Source: Nostoc sp. MS1
Lineage (GTDB): Bacteria > Cyanobacteriota > Cyanobacteriia > Cyanobacteriales > Nostocaceae
Length of the DNA stretch: 64,000 nt
Direction: 5' to 3'
Assembly (NCBI RefSeq): GCF_019976755.1
Contig: NZ_AP023441.1
Location: 5,763,501 to 5,827,500 of the forward strand
Part shown: one piece after another, positions 8,400 to 17,768 of the stretch
Layout of the letters: every line of letters begins with the position of its first letter
How positions within the stretch are numbered: position 1 is the first letter of the stretch
Program-made: the position numbers and the translations under genes
Notes under the pieces: generated by a model
The model's input: only the letters and a program-made list of their open reading frames with translations
What the model was told of the DNA's origin: nothing
The model's database searches: none

Positions 8400-9193
8400 A
8401 GACCTGTACCCAAATTTATATCCGTATATCCTATCCCGGTAATGTTTAGCATTTATATATCAATATAAAAAAGCTTTTCTATTTTTTTGAGCTTTATTTT
8501 TTCACGGCAAATGATTGATTATCGACCTATTTAGTGGTAAATTTCCTTAGTAGGTTTAAAGCCTCAAAAGCACAGTAGGCGAGGGGTCAGACCCCTCATT
8601 ACCTAGTTAAAAATGCTCAAAACCTCTAGCAGCATAGCGTATCAGTCAACATTAAAAATATTCAGTAAAATTGAGTAATAAAATTCTGATTGCGGGTGAC
8701 ATTCATGAAGATAGATAGTATAAATACGAATATAACTCTGAAAAGAGTATGGAGAAGTATCTATGATATACAAACAGGAAATACATATACCAATACGACA
8801 ACTTCTTCTATACTTAAGTAAGGAAAGAATCAATCAAAATATCAGAGAAAAAGTTACAACAATTACTAAAAAATAACACCAAGTAAAATCCATACAAGGG
8901 TAAAAGCTTAATTTTATCTGTCATCATATTGAATGATAAGGGTTAGTGAAGAGATGAATTTAAAATATGACAATACTGATATAAATTTTAGTTCAAAAGT
9001 TACAGGTAATATTCCTCATTATTTCATCAAAAACATTTACTATTATCAAAATTAAACATGACTAAGTAGTAAATAACCAACCAAAGATAAGATGCGGCAA
9101 ATAAAGTGAAACTTTCACACATTATCCTATTCCGCATAAAGGTTTAATAACTGAAACAATAACTGAAATACTTTTATCCAAGGCAAAACAACT

Positions 9194-9667
9194 ATGAACC
9201 AAAACACCGCAGGTATCACCAACTACAACAAAGCCATCAATCCTCAACAATTTGACAAAGTAGTTGAAGCAATTCTTGCTGGTAAATATTCTTGGGCGTG
9301 TGTTTTAATGCTACGCTTTGCTGGATATAATCCTCTACATTACATTCCCTACCGCACATATAACCGCTTACTCAAGGAAAATTCAGAAGCTAGTAAAGCA
9401 CAGCAACAAGAGAATGTAAAAATTAGTCAAACAGCTACTGTAGCTAGATCGAATGCAAATATGCCGTCTAGCTGCTTAAGCAAAATTAAAGACTTAGCTT
9501 ATCTAGAAGTAGTTGGTAAGCAAACAACAGAAATTCAAGGTGGTAATTTAGAACGGTGGTTAACAGCACAGGTTCATGAATTTCAAGATATGCAGTTAGA
9601 ACCACAAACTGTATCTAGCCAAGACCTTTCTTTCAAATTGTCTGACCTCGATTATATGCACAATTAA
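9194..9667 (+). CDS. hetP: HetP, heterocyst commitment protein
   Basis: The 157-residue protein carries the conserved HetP N-terminal block (residues 30-64) with the CVLMLRFAGYNPLHYIPYRT segment followed by YNRLLKEN. The rest is a less conserved Q/S-rich tail. HetP acts downstream of HetR in commitment to heterocyst fate and interacts with HetR in Anabaena; it has paralogues, but the position behind hetC identifies this copy. There is no classical DNA-binding or catalytic motif. The upstream sequence AAGGCAAAACAACT gives a moderate ribosome site. A small CCCC-TTTT-GGGG hairpin follows the gene. Confidence 0.93.
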   Translation: MNQNTAGITNYNKAINPQQFDKVVEAILAGKYSWACVLMLRFAGYNPLHYIPYRTYNRLLKENSEASKAQQQENVKISQTATVARSNANMPSSCLSKIKDLAYLEVVGKQTTEIQGGNLERWLTAQVHEFQDMQLEPQTVSSQDLSFKLSDLDYMHN

Positions 9668-9774
9668 TTGGGTAATTATACTAATTTTGGATTATTCCCC
9701 TTTTGGGGTCAATTTCCTTAGCTGCATCACCTCAAACGCCACTGATCCCATTTTGGATGTTGTGAATCATTCTC

Positions 9775-10599
9775 CTAATAAGGGTATACGGTATCAGCAA
9801 TTAAAACAGTTTTATTACCATACTCAGCCTCCAACTGTTTTCTCACATTTTCATCCCAAGTAAAGTTATAGTCTCGTGCAATATCAGCAGCAACAAACGG
9901 ACGAACTTCACCTACTACTGATATACTCTGACCTTGATTGATGGCTACGGTGGCTGGTGCTTTGAGTAAAACTACCAAATCTTGCTCCCCAAACAATTGA
10001 CCTTCATTCAGCGTTAATAGAACGGGACTGTTAATATTTTTTACTTTTCCTGTGACTACAAGCTGACGACCATAATATTGTTCAGGTCTTTGATTTACTT
10101 GGGTAATTTGAGGTGCTAGTGCTAGATGTTGAGCAATAATTGCCGGCTTATTGATGTAATCTGTATAGTCTTGATCCTGGATGTTGAGATTATACTCTCG
10201 CTCAATTTCAGGAATTACTAAATTACGTACCTCACCAGTAACTTGAATTGGTGTATCTTGGTTAGGTGGTAAATCAAAAGGCTTACCTGACGCATTGATC
10301 ACTACAAGAGGTTGACCAGCTAAAAATTTTTGATTGTTAATTGTAAAAGAACTTTGTCCGACTCTGGCGATCGCCTCACTTTTAATGGTCACGGCTTTAC
10401 CCATAAACTCATCTGTGTTATCTGAAATCTCCGCGAGATTAGTCACAGTAGGACTTTCGCCAAATAAGTTACCACCCCTGATGAACATAGCCATGATTAC
10501 TAAGAAAATTAATAGCCATGCCTGACGTAACCCATGTAGTAAAGTGGCACTGCGAGAAGTATTATTACTTTTGGCGTTATCTTGACCAAAGTTAAACAT
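9775..10599 (-). CDS. Membrane-anchored protein with tandem OB-like repeats, function unknown
   Basis: The 274 residues begin with a short Asn/Ser-rich cytosolic part, then one hydrophobic helix (about 27-43), then an extracytoplasmic region. That region contains two similar units, each starting with a P-x-V/G-x-x-V-T-x-K-x-type strand: 'GKAVTIKSEAIARVGQSSFTI' trimmed here to GKAVTIKSEAIARV, and QLVVTGKVKNI. Each ends in a V-x-G-E-V-R segment (VTGEVRNLVIPEIEREYNL and VVGEVRPFVAADIARDYNF), which shows an internal duplication. The fold resembles OB-type beta barrels, but I do not recognise a named family. It probably sits in the periplasm, anchored in the inner membrane. It converges on hetP. 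Confidence 0.7.
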   Translation of the reverse strand: MFNFGQDNAKSNNTSRSATLLHGLRQAWLLIFLVIMAMFIRGGNLFGESPTVTNLAEISDNTDEFMGKAVTIKSEAIARVGQSSFTINNQKFLAGQPLVVINASGKPFDLPPNQDTPIQVTGEVRNLVIPEIEREYNLNIQDQDYTDYINKPAIIAQHLALAPQITQVNQRPEQYYGRQLVVTGKVKNINSPVLLTLNEGQLFGEQDLVVLLKAPATVAINQGQSISVVGEVRPFVAADIARDYNFTWDENVRKQLEAEYGNKTVLIADTVYPY

Positions 10600-10744
10600 A
10601 TAAAATCTCCATACAGGCTGACTTAAGAGCAGATAATGAATGATTATTCAAAAATTCTCCCGTTTTTGCGTCAGCCTTAGTGATGAATCTTTAATTGCAA
10701 TTGGTAGATTTTGTCAATCACAAAACCTTTGATTTTTCCTTAAT

Positions 10745-11012
10745 TTAAGAATTGCCATTGCCTTTACCATCTTGTGAAGAACGGGCTTGAGAAAGTAGCC
10801 TAAGTGAATCACTGATGCGGCGAGGTTTTGGTACTTCACCTCTCCCAGATGGCCAACCTTCACGTTGACGAGAGCGTAGACGCGAAGCGGCTTGTCGCTA
10901 GAAAGTCTTTAAAAACAATTTGGTCATCGATTTGAAAAGGTTCAGTCAACAGAATTAAAATCCCAGCGATCGCTCTACTGTCTAAAGAAATATTTGTTAT
11001 ATCGGTGGTTTT
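10745..11012 (-). pseudogene. Remnant of an MscS-type mechanosensitive channel gene
   Basis: Read on the minus strand, 11012 downwards encodes DITNISLDSRAIAGILILL followed by TEPFQIDDQIVFKDF. This matches the pore-to-beta-domain junction of MscS channels (a GILILLxxPFxIGDxI pattern). The frame enters a repeat-like sequence (about 10862-10905) and soon stops. A second frame then carries a basic tail, GWPSGRGEVPKPRR...GNGNS, to a stop at 10745-10747. Both the N-terminal half and most of the beta domain are missing. The piece looks like a deleted channel gene whose breakpoint is occupied by a dispersed repeat. Confidence 0.6.
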
Positions 11013-11086
11013 TTATCTGTGCTACTCAATTTCTACTCAAAACGGTAGTCTATAAGAAATAGTTTGCTAACGCTCACACAACATTT

Positions 11087-13312
11087 ATGCTGCGTAAACC
11101 CAAGAAAAGATGGACTCCTCAGCACTGGGCAAGTTGGAAACCGTTTGGCATTGGTGAACAGTACCCTAACAACTATTGGGAAGTGTTTCGGGCTATGTGG
11201 TTATCCCGTGACAGGTTGCCTTATGCCTGGGAGATTTTAAATAAGGGTGTGTGTGATGGTTGTGCTTTAGGTACAACTGGCATGAAAGATTGGACGGTGG
11301 ATGGTATTCATGTATGCAATGTGCGCTTGCGACTATTACGCATGAATACTATGCCAGCCTTTGATGAGCAAGTTTTGGCTGATGTTTCTCAGTTAGTCCA
11401 GCGCAAAAGCAGCGAATTACGGGACTTAGGTAGGCTACCTTACCCGATGATGCGGCGGCGGGGGGAAAAAGGTTTTAGCCGTGTAAGTTGGGATGAAGCT
11501 TTAAATGTAATTAGCGATCGCATCCGTTCCACCACACCAGACCGACTCAGTTTTTATGTTACCAGTCGCGGCACTGTCAACGAAACTTATTACGCCACCC
11601 AAAAAGCCGTCCGGGCTATAGGGACAAATAATATAGATAATGCAGCCCGTATTTGTCATTCTCCCAGCACAGCCGGGTTAAAAGCTGCCTTGGGTGCAGG
11701 GGCAACCACTTGTTCTTATAAAGACTGGATAGGTACTGATTTATTAGTATTTATCGGTTCCAACGTCGCCAATAATCAACCAGTCACCGTTAAATATCTC
11801 CACTACGCCAAGAAAGCTGGAACGAAGATTGTCGTCATTAATACCTATCGGGAACCAGGGATGGAACGCTATTGGGTTCCCTCAATTGTGGAAAGTGCTT
11901 TATTTGGTACTAAGTTTGCCGAGGACTTCTTCTTGGTCAACTTGGGCGGAGATATGGCTTTTTTGAACGGTACAATCAAACACATGATTGCTAACGGTTG
12001 GGTGGATGAATCTTTTATCAACAACTACACCTCTGGTTTTACCGAACTCAAAGCAGCGTTAGATCATCAATCTTGGGAAGAATTAGAAAGGATTTCCGGT
12101 GCATCCTGCGAGGAAATGTACGCCTTTGCCAAAATGGTAGGAGAGGCGAATAAAGCCGTGTTTGTTTGGAGTATGGGCATCACCCAACACGAATGCGGCG
12201 AAGATAATGTCAAAAGTATTATCAACCTAGCCCTGACTAAAGGCTTTGTCGGGCGGGAAGGCTGCGGTTTAATGCCTATTCGCGGTCATTCTGGGGTGCA
12301 AGGTGGGGCGGAAATGGGATGTTATGCTACGGTTTTTCCTGGTGGTAAACCCATCAACGCCCAAAATGCTGCCCAACTAAGTCAACACTGGGGGTTTCCC
12401 GTCCCAGAAACTCAGGGTTTAATTGCCCCAGAAATGATTGATGCCGCCTATCGGGGTCAATTAGAGGTATTGTTTTCTGTGGGTGGTAATTTCCTCGAAG
12501 TATTACCAGAACCAGATTATGTAGAAGGCGCATTAAAACAGATACCCTTGCGGGTACATATGGATATTGTGCTGTCGAGTCAGATGTTGGTAGAACCAGC
12601 AGATACAGTTGTACTTTTACCCGCCACTACGCGCTATGAAATTCCTGGGGGAGTCACCGAAACCAACACCGAACGCCGAGTCATTTTCAGCCCAGAAATA
12701 CCAGGGCCACGTATCGGGGAAGCGCGTCCAGAATGGGAAGTTTTTCTAGAATTGGCAAGGCGAGTTAAACCAGAATTAGCCCATAAGTTAAGCTTTGCTG
12801 ATACAGCCAGTATGCGCCAAGAAATTGCTCAGGTCGTCCCCATGTACGCTGGGATTCAACATTTGCAGCAAGCAGGCGACCAATTTCAGTACGGCGGTTC
12901 TCACCTGTGTTTTGGGTGGAACTTCCCTACAGCCGATGGGAAAGCCCATTTTACTGTTTTGACTCCTCCCCAAAAAGAATTACCCCCTGGTCATTTTTGG
13001 GTAGCGACTCGCCGGGGTAAACAATTTAACAGTATGGTGCAGGAAGCCAAAGATGCCATTACCGGGGCGTTACGCGAGGCTGTTTTAATGAATCCTCATG
13101 ATGCGGCGAGTTTGGGTTTGAAAGATGGTGATAAAGTAATTCTGAGGAATCACTTAGGAGAGTTGGCAGGGCGAGTCTACATTGCACCTATTCAGTCAGG
13201 TAATTTGCAGGTACATTGGCCCGAAGGAAATGTACTTTTAGATAAAAGCAAGCGATCGCTTGAAGGTGTACCTGATTATAATGCGGTAGTGAGCCTGGAA
13301 AAACAAGCCTAA
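11087..13312 (+). CDS. Molybdopterin (bis-MGD) oxidoreductase, formate-dehydrogenase-like alpha subunit
   Basis: The 741 residues fit the FdhF/YdeP-like oxidoreductase family (TIGR01701 type). A cysteine set C56-x2-C59...C77 replaces the usual four-Cys [4Fe-4S] pattern of FdhF. The RICHSPSTAGL segment aligns with the selenocysteine region of E. coli FdhF, making C190 the likely molybdenum ligand. The C-terminal molydopterin-dinucleotide-binding domain begins near 610. Its maturation factor fdhD lies 6 kb downstream on the same strand, separated by accessory genes and two insertion sequences. The reaction is not certain: YdeP-type enzymes are linked to acid resistance in E. coli rather than proven formate oxidation. 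It should be soluble; no Tat signal is seen. Confidence 0.88.
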   Translation: MLRKPKKRWTPQHWASWKPFGIGEQYPNNYWEVFRAMWLSRDRLPYAWEILNKGVCDGCALGTTGMKDWTVDGIHVCNVRLRLLRMNTMPAFDEQVLADVSQLVQRKSSELRDLGRLPYPMMRRRGEKGFSRVSWDEALNVISDRIRSTTPDRLSFYVTSRGTVNETYYATQKAVRAIGTNNIDNAARICHSPSTAGLKAALGAGATTCSYKDWIGTDLLVFIGSNVANNQPVTVKYLHYAKKAGTKIVVINTYREPGMERYWVPSIVESALFGTKFAEDFFLVNLGGDMAFLNGTIKHMIANGWVDESFINNYTSGFTELKAALDHQSWEELERISGASCEEMYAFAKMVGEANKAVFVWSMGITQHECGEDNVKSIINLALTKGFVGREGCGLMPIRGHSGVQGGAEMGCYATVFPGGKPINAQNAAQLSQHWGFPVPETQGLIAPEMIDAAYRGQLEVLFSVGGNFLEVLPEPDYVEGALKQIPLRVHMDIVLSSQMLVEPADTVVLLPATTRYEIPGGVTETNTERRVIFSPEIPGPRIGEARPEWEVFLELARRVKPELAHKLSFADTASMRQEIAQVVPMYAGIQHLQQAGDQFQYGGSHLCFGWNFPTADGKAHFTVLTPPQKELPPGHFWVATRRGKQFNSMVQEAKDAITGALREAVLMNPHDAASLGLKDGDKVILRNHLGELAGRVYIAPIQSGNLQVHWPEGNVLLDKSKRSLEGVPDYNAVVSLEKQA

Positions 13313-13332
13313 GACTACCAAGTAAAGATTAT

Positions 13333-14121
13333 ATGCTGGGTGCGATCGCGGGTGACATCATTGGTTCAGTCTATGAAGGATACAGTATCAAAACTAAAGA
13401 CTTTCCCCTATTTAGCAGGCAGTGTCGTTTTACTGATGATACAGTGCTAACTGTGGCGGTAGCAGATGTAATTCTTAATACAGACGAATTACCTCAAAGC
13501 AGTAAATACATTGACCAATTCAAGTGGTATTATCGCCGCTATCTGTATGCAGGCTATGGGCGGAACTTTAGCAACTGGGCGAAATCTAACAGCACTCAAC
13601 CATATAATAGTTTTGGCAATGGTGCAGCTATGCGAGTCAGTCCCATTGCCTTTGCTTTCCCAGATTTGCGAACTGTCTTAGAACAAGCTAAATGTAGTGC
13701 AGCCGTCACCCATAACCACCCAGAAGGCATCAAAGGCGCACAAGCAACCGCATCGGCTATCTTTCTGGCTAGAACCAGTCATGATAAAGCCGAGATAAAA
13801 TCCTACATTCACAATACCTTCGGTTACAACCTAGACCAAACCTTAGACCAAATCAGACCGCATTACCAATATGATGCCACTTGTCCAGGCTCAGTACCCC
13901 AGGCAATTATCGCCTTTTTAGAATCTACCAGCTTTGAAGATGCCATTCGCAACGCCATTTCTTTGGGTGGTGATAGCGATACTATAGCTTGTATAACAGG
14001 TGCGATCGCTCAAGCATACTATGGCGGCGTACCAAAAGCGATCGCTGAACAAACCCTATCTCACTTAAATGAGCATTTATATACGATTACAGAAAAATTT
14101 ATGTATAAATATTGTCTATGA
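13333..14121 (+). CDS. ADP-ribosylglycohydrolase (DraG/ARH family)
   Basis: The 262-residue protein has the family's metal-binding motifs: LGAIAGDIIGS at 2-12, FTDDT at 33-37 and GGDSDT at 212-217, which together coordinate the two Mg2+ ions. The length is typical. Enzymes of this family remove ADP-ribose from proteins or small molecules; the nitrogenase-regulating DraG is one member. I see no DraT partner in the window, so a role in nitrogenase control is not supported. It starts 20 bases after the molybdopterin oxidoreductase gene, on the same strand, so co-transcription is likely. Confidence 0.88.
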   Translation: MLGAIAGDIIGSVYEGYSIKTKDFPLFSRQCRFTDDTVLTVAVADVILNTDELPQSSKYIDQFKWYYRRYLYAGYGRNFSNWAKSNSTQPYNSFGNGAAMRVSPIAFAFPDLRTVLEQAKCSAAVTHNHPEGIKGAQATASAIFLARTSHDKAEIKSYIHNTFGYNLDQTLDQIRPHYQYDATCPGSVPQAIIAFLESTSFEDAIRNAISLGGDSDTIACITGAIAQAYYGGVPKAIAEQTLSHLNEHLYTITEKFMYKYCL

Positions 14122-14322
14122 GCATTGTTGATAAATATTGTTGCAAAATCTTGTATATTAAGCCGTGTTATCCAGGATTTGCCAATGATGCGATCAGCTT
14201 AGTTAGAAAAAATATCATGTCACTGTAGATCCGCAAACGCACAACGTTTACTTACCCCTTGAGCGTGTTGGCAATCAATCTGTTCTGCGAATTTTGACTG
14301 CTAAATTGAAATAGGCTTGAGT

Positions 14323-14715
14323 ATGATCCAATTTTTGAAAACTCCCATTTTCTATCTCACGCCTTACATATTCCTTTGGTCAATACTAAATGGGCTAATT
14401 GTTGTCGGACTGTTAAAAATACTCAAAATTAACACAGCTAAAAAAACACAAATTGCAACTGCCATTACAACAGCAGTTGCATCTATTCTCTGGAATTGGA
14501 GTATTGAATTTAATCGGTCAACAATACATCTAAATGTTGATCATCCCTATCTCCGAATTTCTTGGGCGGATGCCTTAAATGGTATTTGTGTGTTTGCTTT
14601 CACAACACTTGTACTTGGTATGTTTACAGACAAAGAAGCTCCTGCCCAATTTATTACTAAAATTGCCTCAGTTGCTGCCCTGCTCACTATCTTTACCGAC
14701 ACATTCTTCTTTTAA
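14323..14715 (+). CDS. Small integral membrane protein, unknown function
   Basis: About 130 residues with four hydrophobic segments (around 10-35, 44-60, 83-102 and 110-128) and a positively charged first loop (KILKINTAKKT). A TTG six bases upstream (14317) is in frame, but the ATG at 14323 is the more likely start. No family recognised. It converges on the MFS gene, with stops only 8 bases apart. Confidence 0.6.
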   Translation: MIQFLKTPIFYLTPYIFLWSILNGLIVVGLLKILKINTAKKTQIATAITTAVASILWNWSIEFNRSTIHLNVDHPYLRISWADALNGICVFAFTTLVLGMFTDKEAPAQFITKIASVAALLTIFTDTFFF

Positions 14716-14723
14716 TTGATCCG

Positions 14724-16118
14724 CTATCTTCTAGGATGATGAGTATCAACCCAGTAGGGGTGAGAGTGACGCATTAATCTGTGTTGATGGGGATGGGGAT
14801 GGGTATGTGGTTCGGATTCTAGTATTCCTTGGTGATGGTCATGCTGATGATGTTCATCGTGGATGTGTAAGTGTTCGTGCCAAATGTTTTCATGGACGTG
14901 TTCATTCTCATCCACTGGGGGTCTTAGGGTAAGTTGCACCACAGCCAGCAGTGCAAAACCAACAAAGCTGGCATACAGAAATTCACTTTCAGGAAATTGG
15001 CTTCCCAGCCATCCAGCTAAGGGATAGGAAATTGCCCACCATAAATGACTCCAAGCAAAGTGTGCGCCGTAAACCCGTCCTTGGGCATCACGTTGAATGC
15101 GATCGGCAATTAATGTTTGGGTGGGTAAGTTTACACAATTTTGTCCAAAACCAGCCAATAGCCACAAAATCATCAATACACTTAAAGAAGTATAATTTGC
15201 AGGCAGTAGAGACAAAGTTATCAAAACCGCGCCGAATAACACAAAAGTTATTCGGGCAAAGCGTTGACTGATTGCACCAAAAACTACTGCTGACAGCGTT
15301 GCGCCAATACCAAAAGCAGCCATTACCCAGCCGTACTGCACATTTCCTAGTTTCAGTGTCCCTTGGACATAGCCAACGGTGTTGACCAAAATCTGCGCTC
15401 CGGCAATGGATGCAACCAACTGCATAAAGAGTGCGTATCGAATGGGTGCATCACTCAGCAGGCGGGTTGTACCGTCTTTAATGTCTCGCCAAGTTCTACT
15501 ACTCTTAGTTGATGGCTGTTGATTTAACTCTACTCTTAACTGACCAGGGAGAGTAAAAATTAATACTGCTGCCACAAGAAAAGTCAGAGCATCCAAAAAG
15601 AAAACCTGTCTAGCACCGATGAAAGCGGCGACGCTGCCAGCAATACCAGGGCCAAGTACACCAAGTAATTGGTAGGTGGCACTAGAAAGAGCGATCGCAC
15701 CTGCATAATCATTCTCTCCAGTCACTAGAGGAATTGTAGCTTGGTAAGTCGGTGTGAAAAAAGCATTGAAGACATTAAGAGCAAATACTAACACATACAC
15801 TTGCCACACTTGTGTCACAAAAGGCAACAGACTGACAATTACCATCCGTACACAATGCGTTCCTACCAGTATCGATTTGCGGTCAACGCGGTCAGCTAAA
15901 GCCCCTGCCAAGGGAGACAGCAAGACAAAGGCACTAATCCGCAACGTCAATGCCAAGGCAAGTACAACCGCGCTATGATCTCCAGCTAACTCAAAAGCCA
16001 GCAGAGCCAAACCTACCCAAGTCAGCGCATCTCCTAATAAATTAGTAGTTTGAGCAGCGTAAAGCCTCGTAAATACAGGGTTTCTCAAACTGTCAAAGAA
16101 ATGAAGCCTAGTAATCAT
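14724..16118 (-). CDS. MFS exporter with histidine-rich tail (NrsD-like, Ni/Co efflux candidate)
   Basis: The 464 residues form a 12-helix major facilitator of the EntS/MFS_3 type. The loop motif GALADRVDRK after helix 2 is clear. After the last helix (about residue 395) comes a tail with about 19 histidines in 62 residues (HEHLHIHDEHHQHDHH and HTHPHPHQH). Such a tail on an MFS protein is the hallmark of cyanobacterial NrsD, a nickel exporter, so metal efflux across the inner membrane is the best inference. No nrsABC or nrsRS genes are next to it. The alternative is a general drug/siderophore exporter with a metal-buffering tail. Confidence 0.8.
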   Translation of the reverse strand: MITRLHFFDSLRNPVFTRLYAAQTTNLLGDALTWVGLALLAFELAGDHSAVVLALALTLRISAFVLLSPLAGALADRVDRKSILVGTHCVRMVIVSLLPFVTQVWQVYVLVFALNVFNAFFTPTYQATIPLVTGENDYAGAIALSSATYQLLGVLGPGIAGSVAAFIGARQVFFLDALTFLVAAVLIFTLPGQLRVELNQQPSTKSSRTWRDIKDGTTRLLSDAPIRYALFMQLVASIAGAQILVNTVGYVQGTLKLGNVQYGWVMAAFGIGATLSAVVFGAISQRFARITFVLFGAVLITLSLLPANYTSLSVLMILWLLAGFGQNCVNLPTQTLIADRIQRDAQGRVYGAHFAWSHLWWAISYPLAGWLGSQFPESEFLYASFVGFALLAVVQLTLRPPVDENEHVHENIWHEHLHIHDEHHQHDHHQGILESEPHTHPHPHQHRLMRHSHPYWVDTHHPRR

Positions 16119-16298
16119 ACACCGTAAGTGTTTCTTAAAGCTAATTTATCCCTATTTGATAGGGGGATATCTTTGAAATAGTTTTTATAAATTACTTTCA
16201 AGCATATCCCATTAAGGGGCATAGAATTATTACTCGTCTTGCCACTTTTGGGAAAGACTAGAATGTATAGTGTTAATTTTGATCTTGTCTCTCAGTTC

Positions 16299-17759
16299 TA
16301 TCCCTCTTCTGTCACTTTCCGAGTATTCTAAATAAAAGGATGAAAAGAAAAAACTCTGGAAGGAAAGCAGGGCAATGGATGTAGAATTACAAATCCTGAA
16401 ACATTTGGCAAGAGATGCGCAGCCAACAGTTGCGCTCGTAGATGAATATTGTGCAGAGTACAAAGACCTGTTCAAAGAAGTAAGAAATTATGAATGTTTC
16501 AAATATTTACACTTAGGCATAATTTCACCAATCAAAAGAAAATCATTACCAGAGATAGCAAAAGTAGTCAGTATAAACTCAGCCCAATCATTACATCATT
16601 TTATAGCCAATTCATACTGGTCAGTAAATGAGTTGAAGAGCCGAAGATTAAAGAAAATAAAAAGAGCATTAAATGGTCAGACAATTACGGTAGTAATAGA
16701 TGAAACCGGAGACAGAAAAAAAGGTAAAAAGACAGATTATGTAGCTAGACAATATTTAGGAAGTGTGGGAAAAGTAGATAAAGGGATAGTTTCAGTTAAC
16801 GCTTATGGAGTTTATGCCAACATAACTTTCCCATTAATTTTCAAAGTATTTAAACCAAAAGGAACACTAAAGGATTCAGATAAATATAAAACTAAAATAG
16901 AGTTAGCATCAGAAATAATTACAGAGTTAATGGAATTAGATTTCAATATTGAATTAGTATTGGCTGATAGTTTGTATGGTGAAAGTAGCCAATTTATTAG
17001 AAAACTGGCTGAATATGGCTTAGGTTATGTGGTATCAATCAGAAGTAATCATGGAGTCTGGCTGCCAGCAGGGCAGAGCGTTAGGGCGAATAAGTGGTGC
17101 AAATTTGAAAGAACATTTAGTAACCAAAAATCAGAAACTAGATATATTAGAGAAATAGTTTATGGTAAAAAAGGAGCCATAACTTACTGGGAAATAACAA
17201 CTGATCCAGAAACTATGCCAGAAAATTCTACTTCATTTGTCATGACTAATCTTTCAGGGAACCTCAAGAAAATTTTAGGCGACTTATATGGGTTAAGAAC
17301 TTGGGTAGAATATGGTTTTTGGCAGTGTAAACAGGAACTGGGCTGGACAGACTACAGATTTACAAATTTTCAACATATTGAGAAATGGTGGGAGATTATT
17401 TTTTGTGTCTACACAATGATTAGTTTAAGTTCTCCACCTTTCTTATCCTTAAATCAAGCTCCTTCTGAAACAGAAATACATGACAGTGCTTGTATTAGTT
17501 GTGTAGATTTCTCTAACCATAAACAATGGAATCATGATTCTGGATGGAAGAATACTTTAAATAATCTTCGTTTAATTGTTCAACCTCTTTTATTATTTTG
17601 GTTGATTTATCCCTGGCTAAATGTTTTTCCCAATTCCGATTTATTGCTTGGATTTAATCACCTAATTTTTACAATGAACCAATTTAAACCTTTTTTCTCT
17701 TCTGGATAATTTCAGTTATTTACTACTTGCTTATTTCGGAAAGTGACAGAAGAGGGATA
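16299..17759 (+). mobile_element. IS701-like insertion sequence, apparently intact
   Basis: Perfect 24-base terminal inverted repeats bound the element: 16299-16322 starts TATCCCTCTTCTGTCACTTT and its complement is 17736-17759. It contains one full-length transposase gene. I could not find a matching direct repeat: the bases outside the left end are GTTC, and the right end abuts the IS630-like element. If the outer TA pair is target sequence rather than element, the ends are 16301 and 17757. Confidence 0.85.
16375..17709 (+). CDS. IS701-family DDE transposase
   Basis: The 444-residue transposase has the DDE catalytic residues in the expected order: D109 in VVIDETGDRKKGKK, D198 in LADSLYGE and E321 in WQCKQELGWTDYR. 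A GGAAGG ribosome site precedes the ATG. There is no frameshift or internal stop, so the enzyme is potentially active. The gene is more AT-rich than its neighbours. Confidence 0.9.
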   Translation: MDVELQILKHLARDAQPTVALVDEYCAEYKDLFKEVRNYECFKYLHLGIISPIKRKSLPEIAKVVSINSAQSLHHFIANSYWSVNELKSRRLKKIKRALNGQTITVVIDETGDRKKGKKTDYVARQYLGSVGKVDKGIVSVNAYGVYANITFPLIFKVFKPKGTLKDSDKYKTKIELASEIITELMELDFNIELVLADSLYGESSQFIRKLAEYGLGYVVSIRSNHGVWLPAGQSVRANKWCKFERTFSNQKSETRYIREIVYGKKGAITYWEITTDPETMPENSTSFVMTNLSGNLKKILGDLYGLRTWVEYGFWQCKQELGWTDYRFTNFQHIEKWWEIIFCVYTMISLSSPPFLSLNQAPSETEIHDSACISCVDFSNHKQWNHDSGWKNTLNNLRLIVQPLLLFWLIYPWLNVFPNSDLLLGFNHLIFTMNQFKPFFSSG

Positions 17760-17768
17760 TAGCGTTTC

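Larger units (their letters stand above)
7960..9193 (+). other. Long hetC-hetP intergenic region (regulatory, no clear gene)
   Basis: This gap of more than 1.2 kb is AT-rich and holds an NtcA-type promoter (8009-8058), a TCCGGA element (8365-8370) and a hairpin GAGGGGTC-A-GACCCCTC (8581-8597) without a T run. The only open frame above 60 codons (8642-8833, minus) has no ribosome site or recognisable composition. The layout suggests several hetP start sites with very long leaders, or an unannotated non-coding transcript. Confidence 0.6.

Noticed and set aside
8581..8597. GAGGGGTC-A-GACCCCTC as a terminator
   Set aside because: The loop is a single base and no T run follows; kept only as a hairpin in the region note.
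8642..8833. 63-codon minus-strand frame in the hetC-hetP gap
   Set aside because: No ribosome site, no family and AT-driven composition.
16200..16298. Peptide HRIITRLATFGKD before the IS701-like element as the lost toxin N-terminus
   Set aside because: Similarity to HigB (RIxxRLxxxxFGD) is too short and the connecting part is missing.
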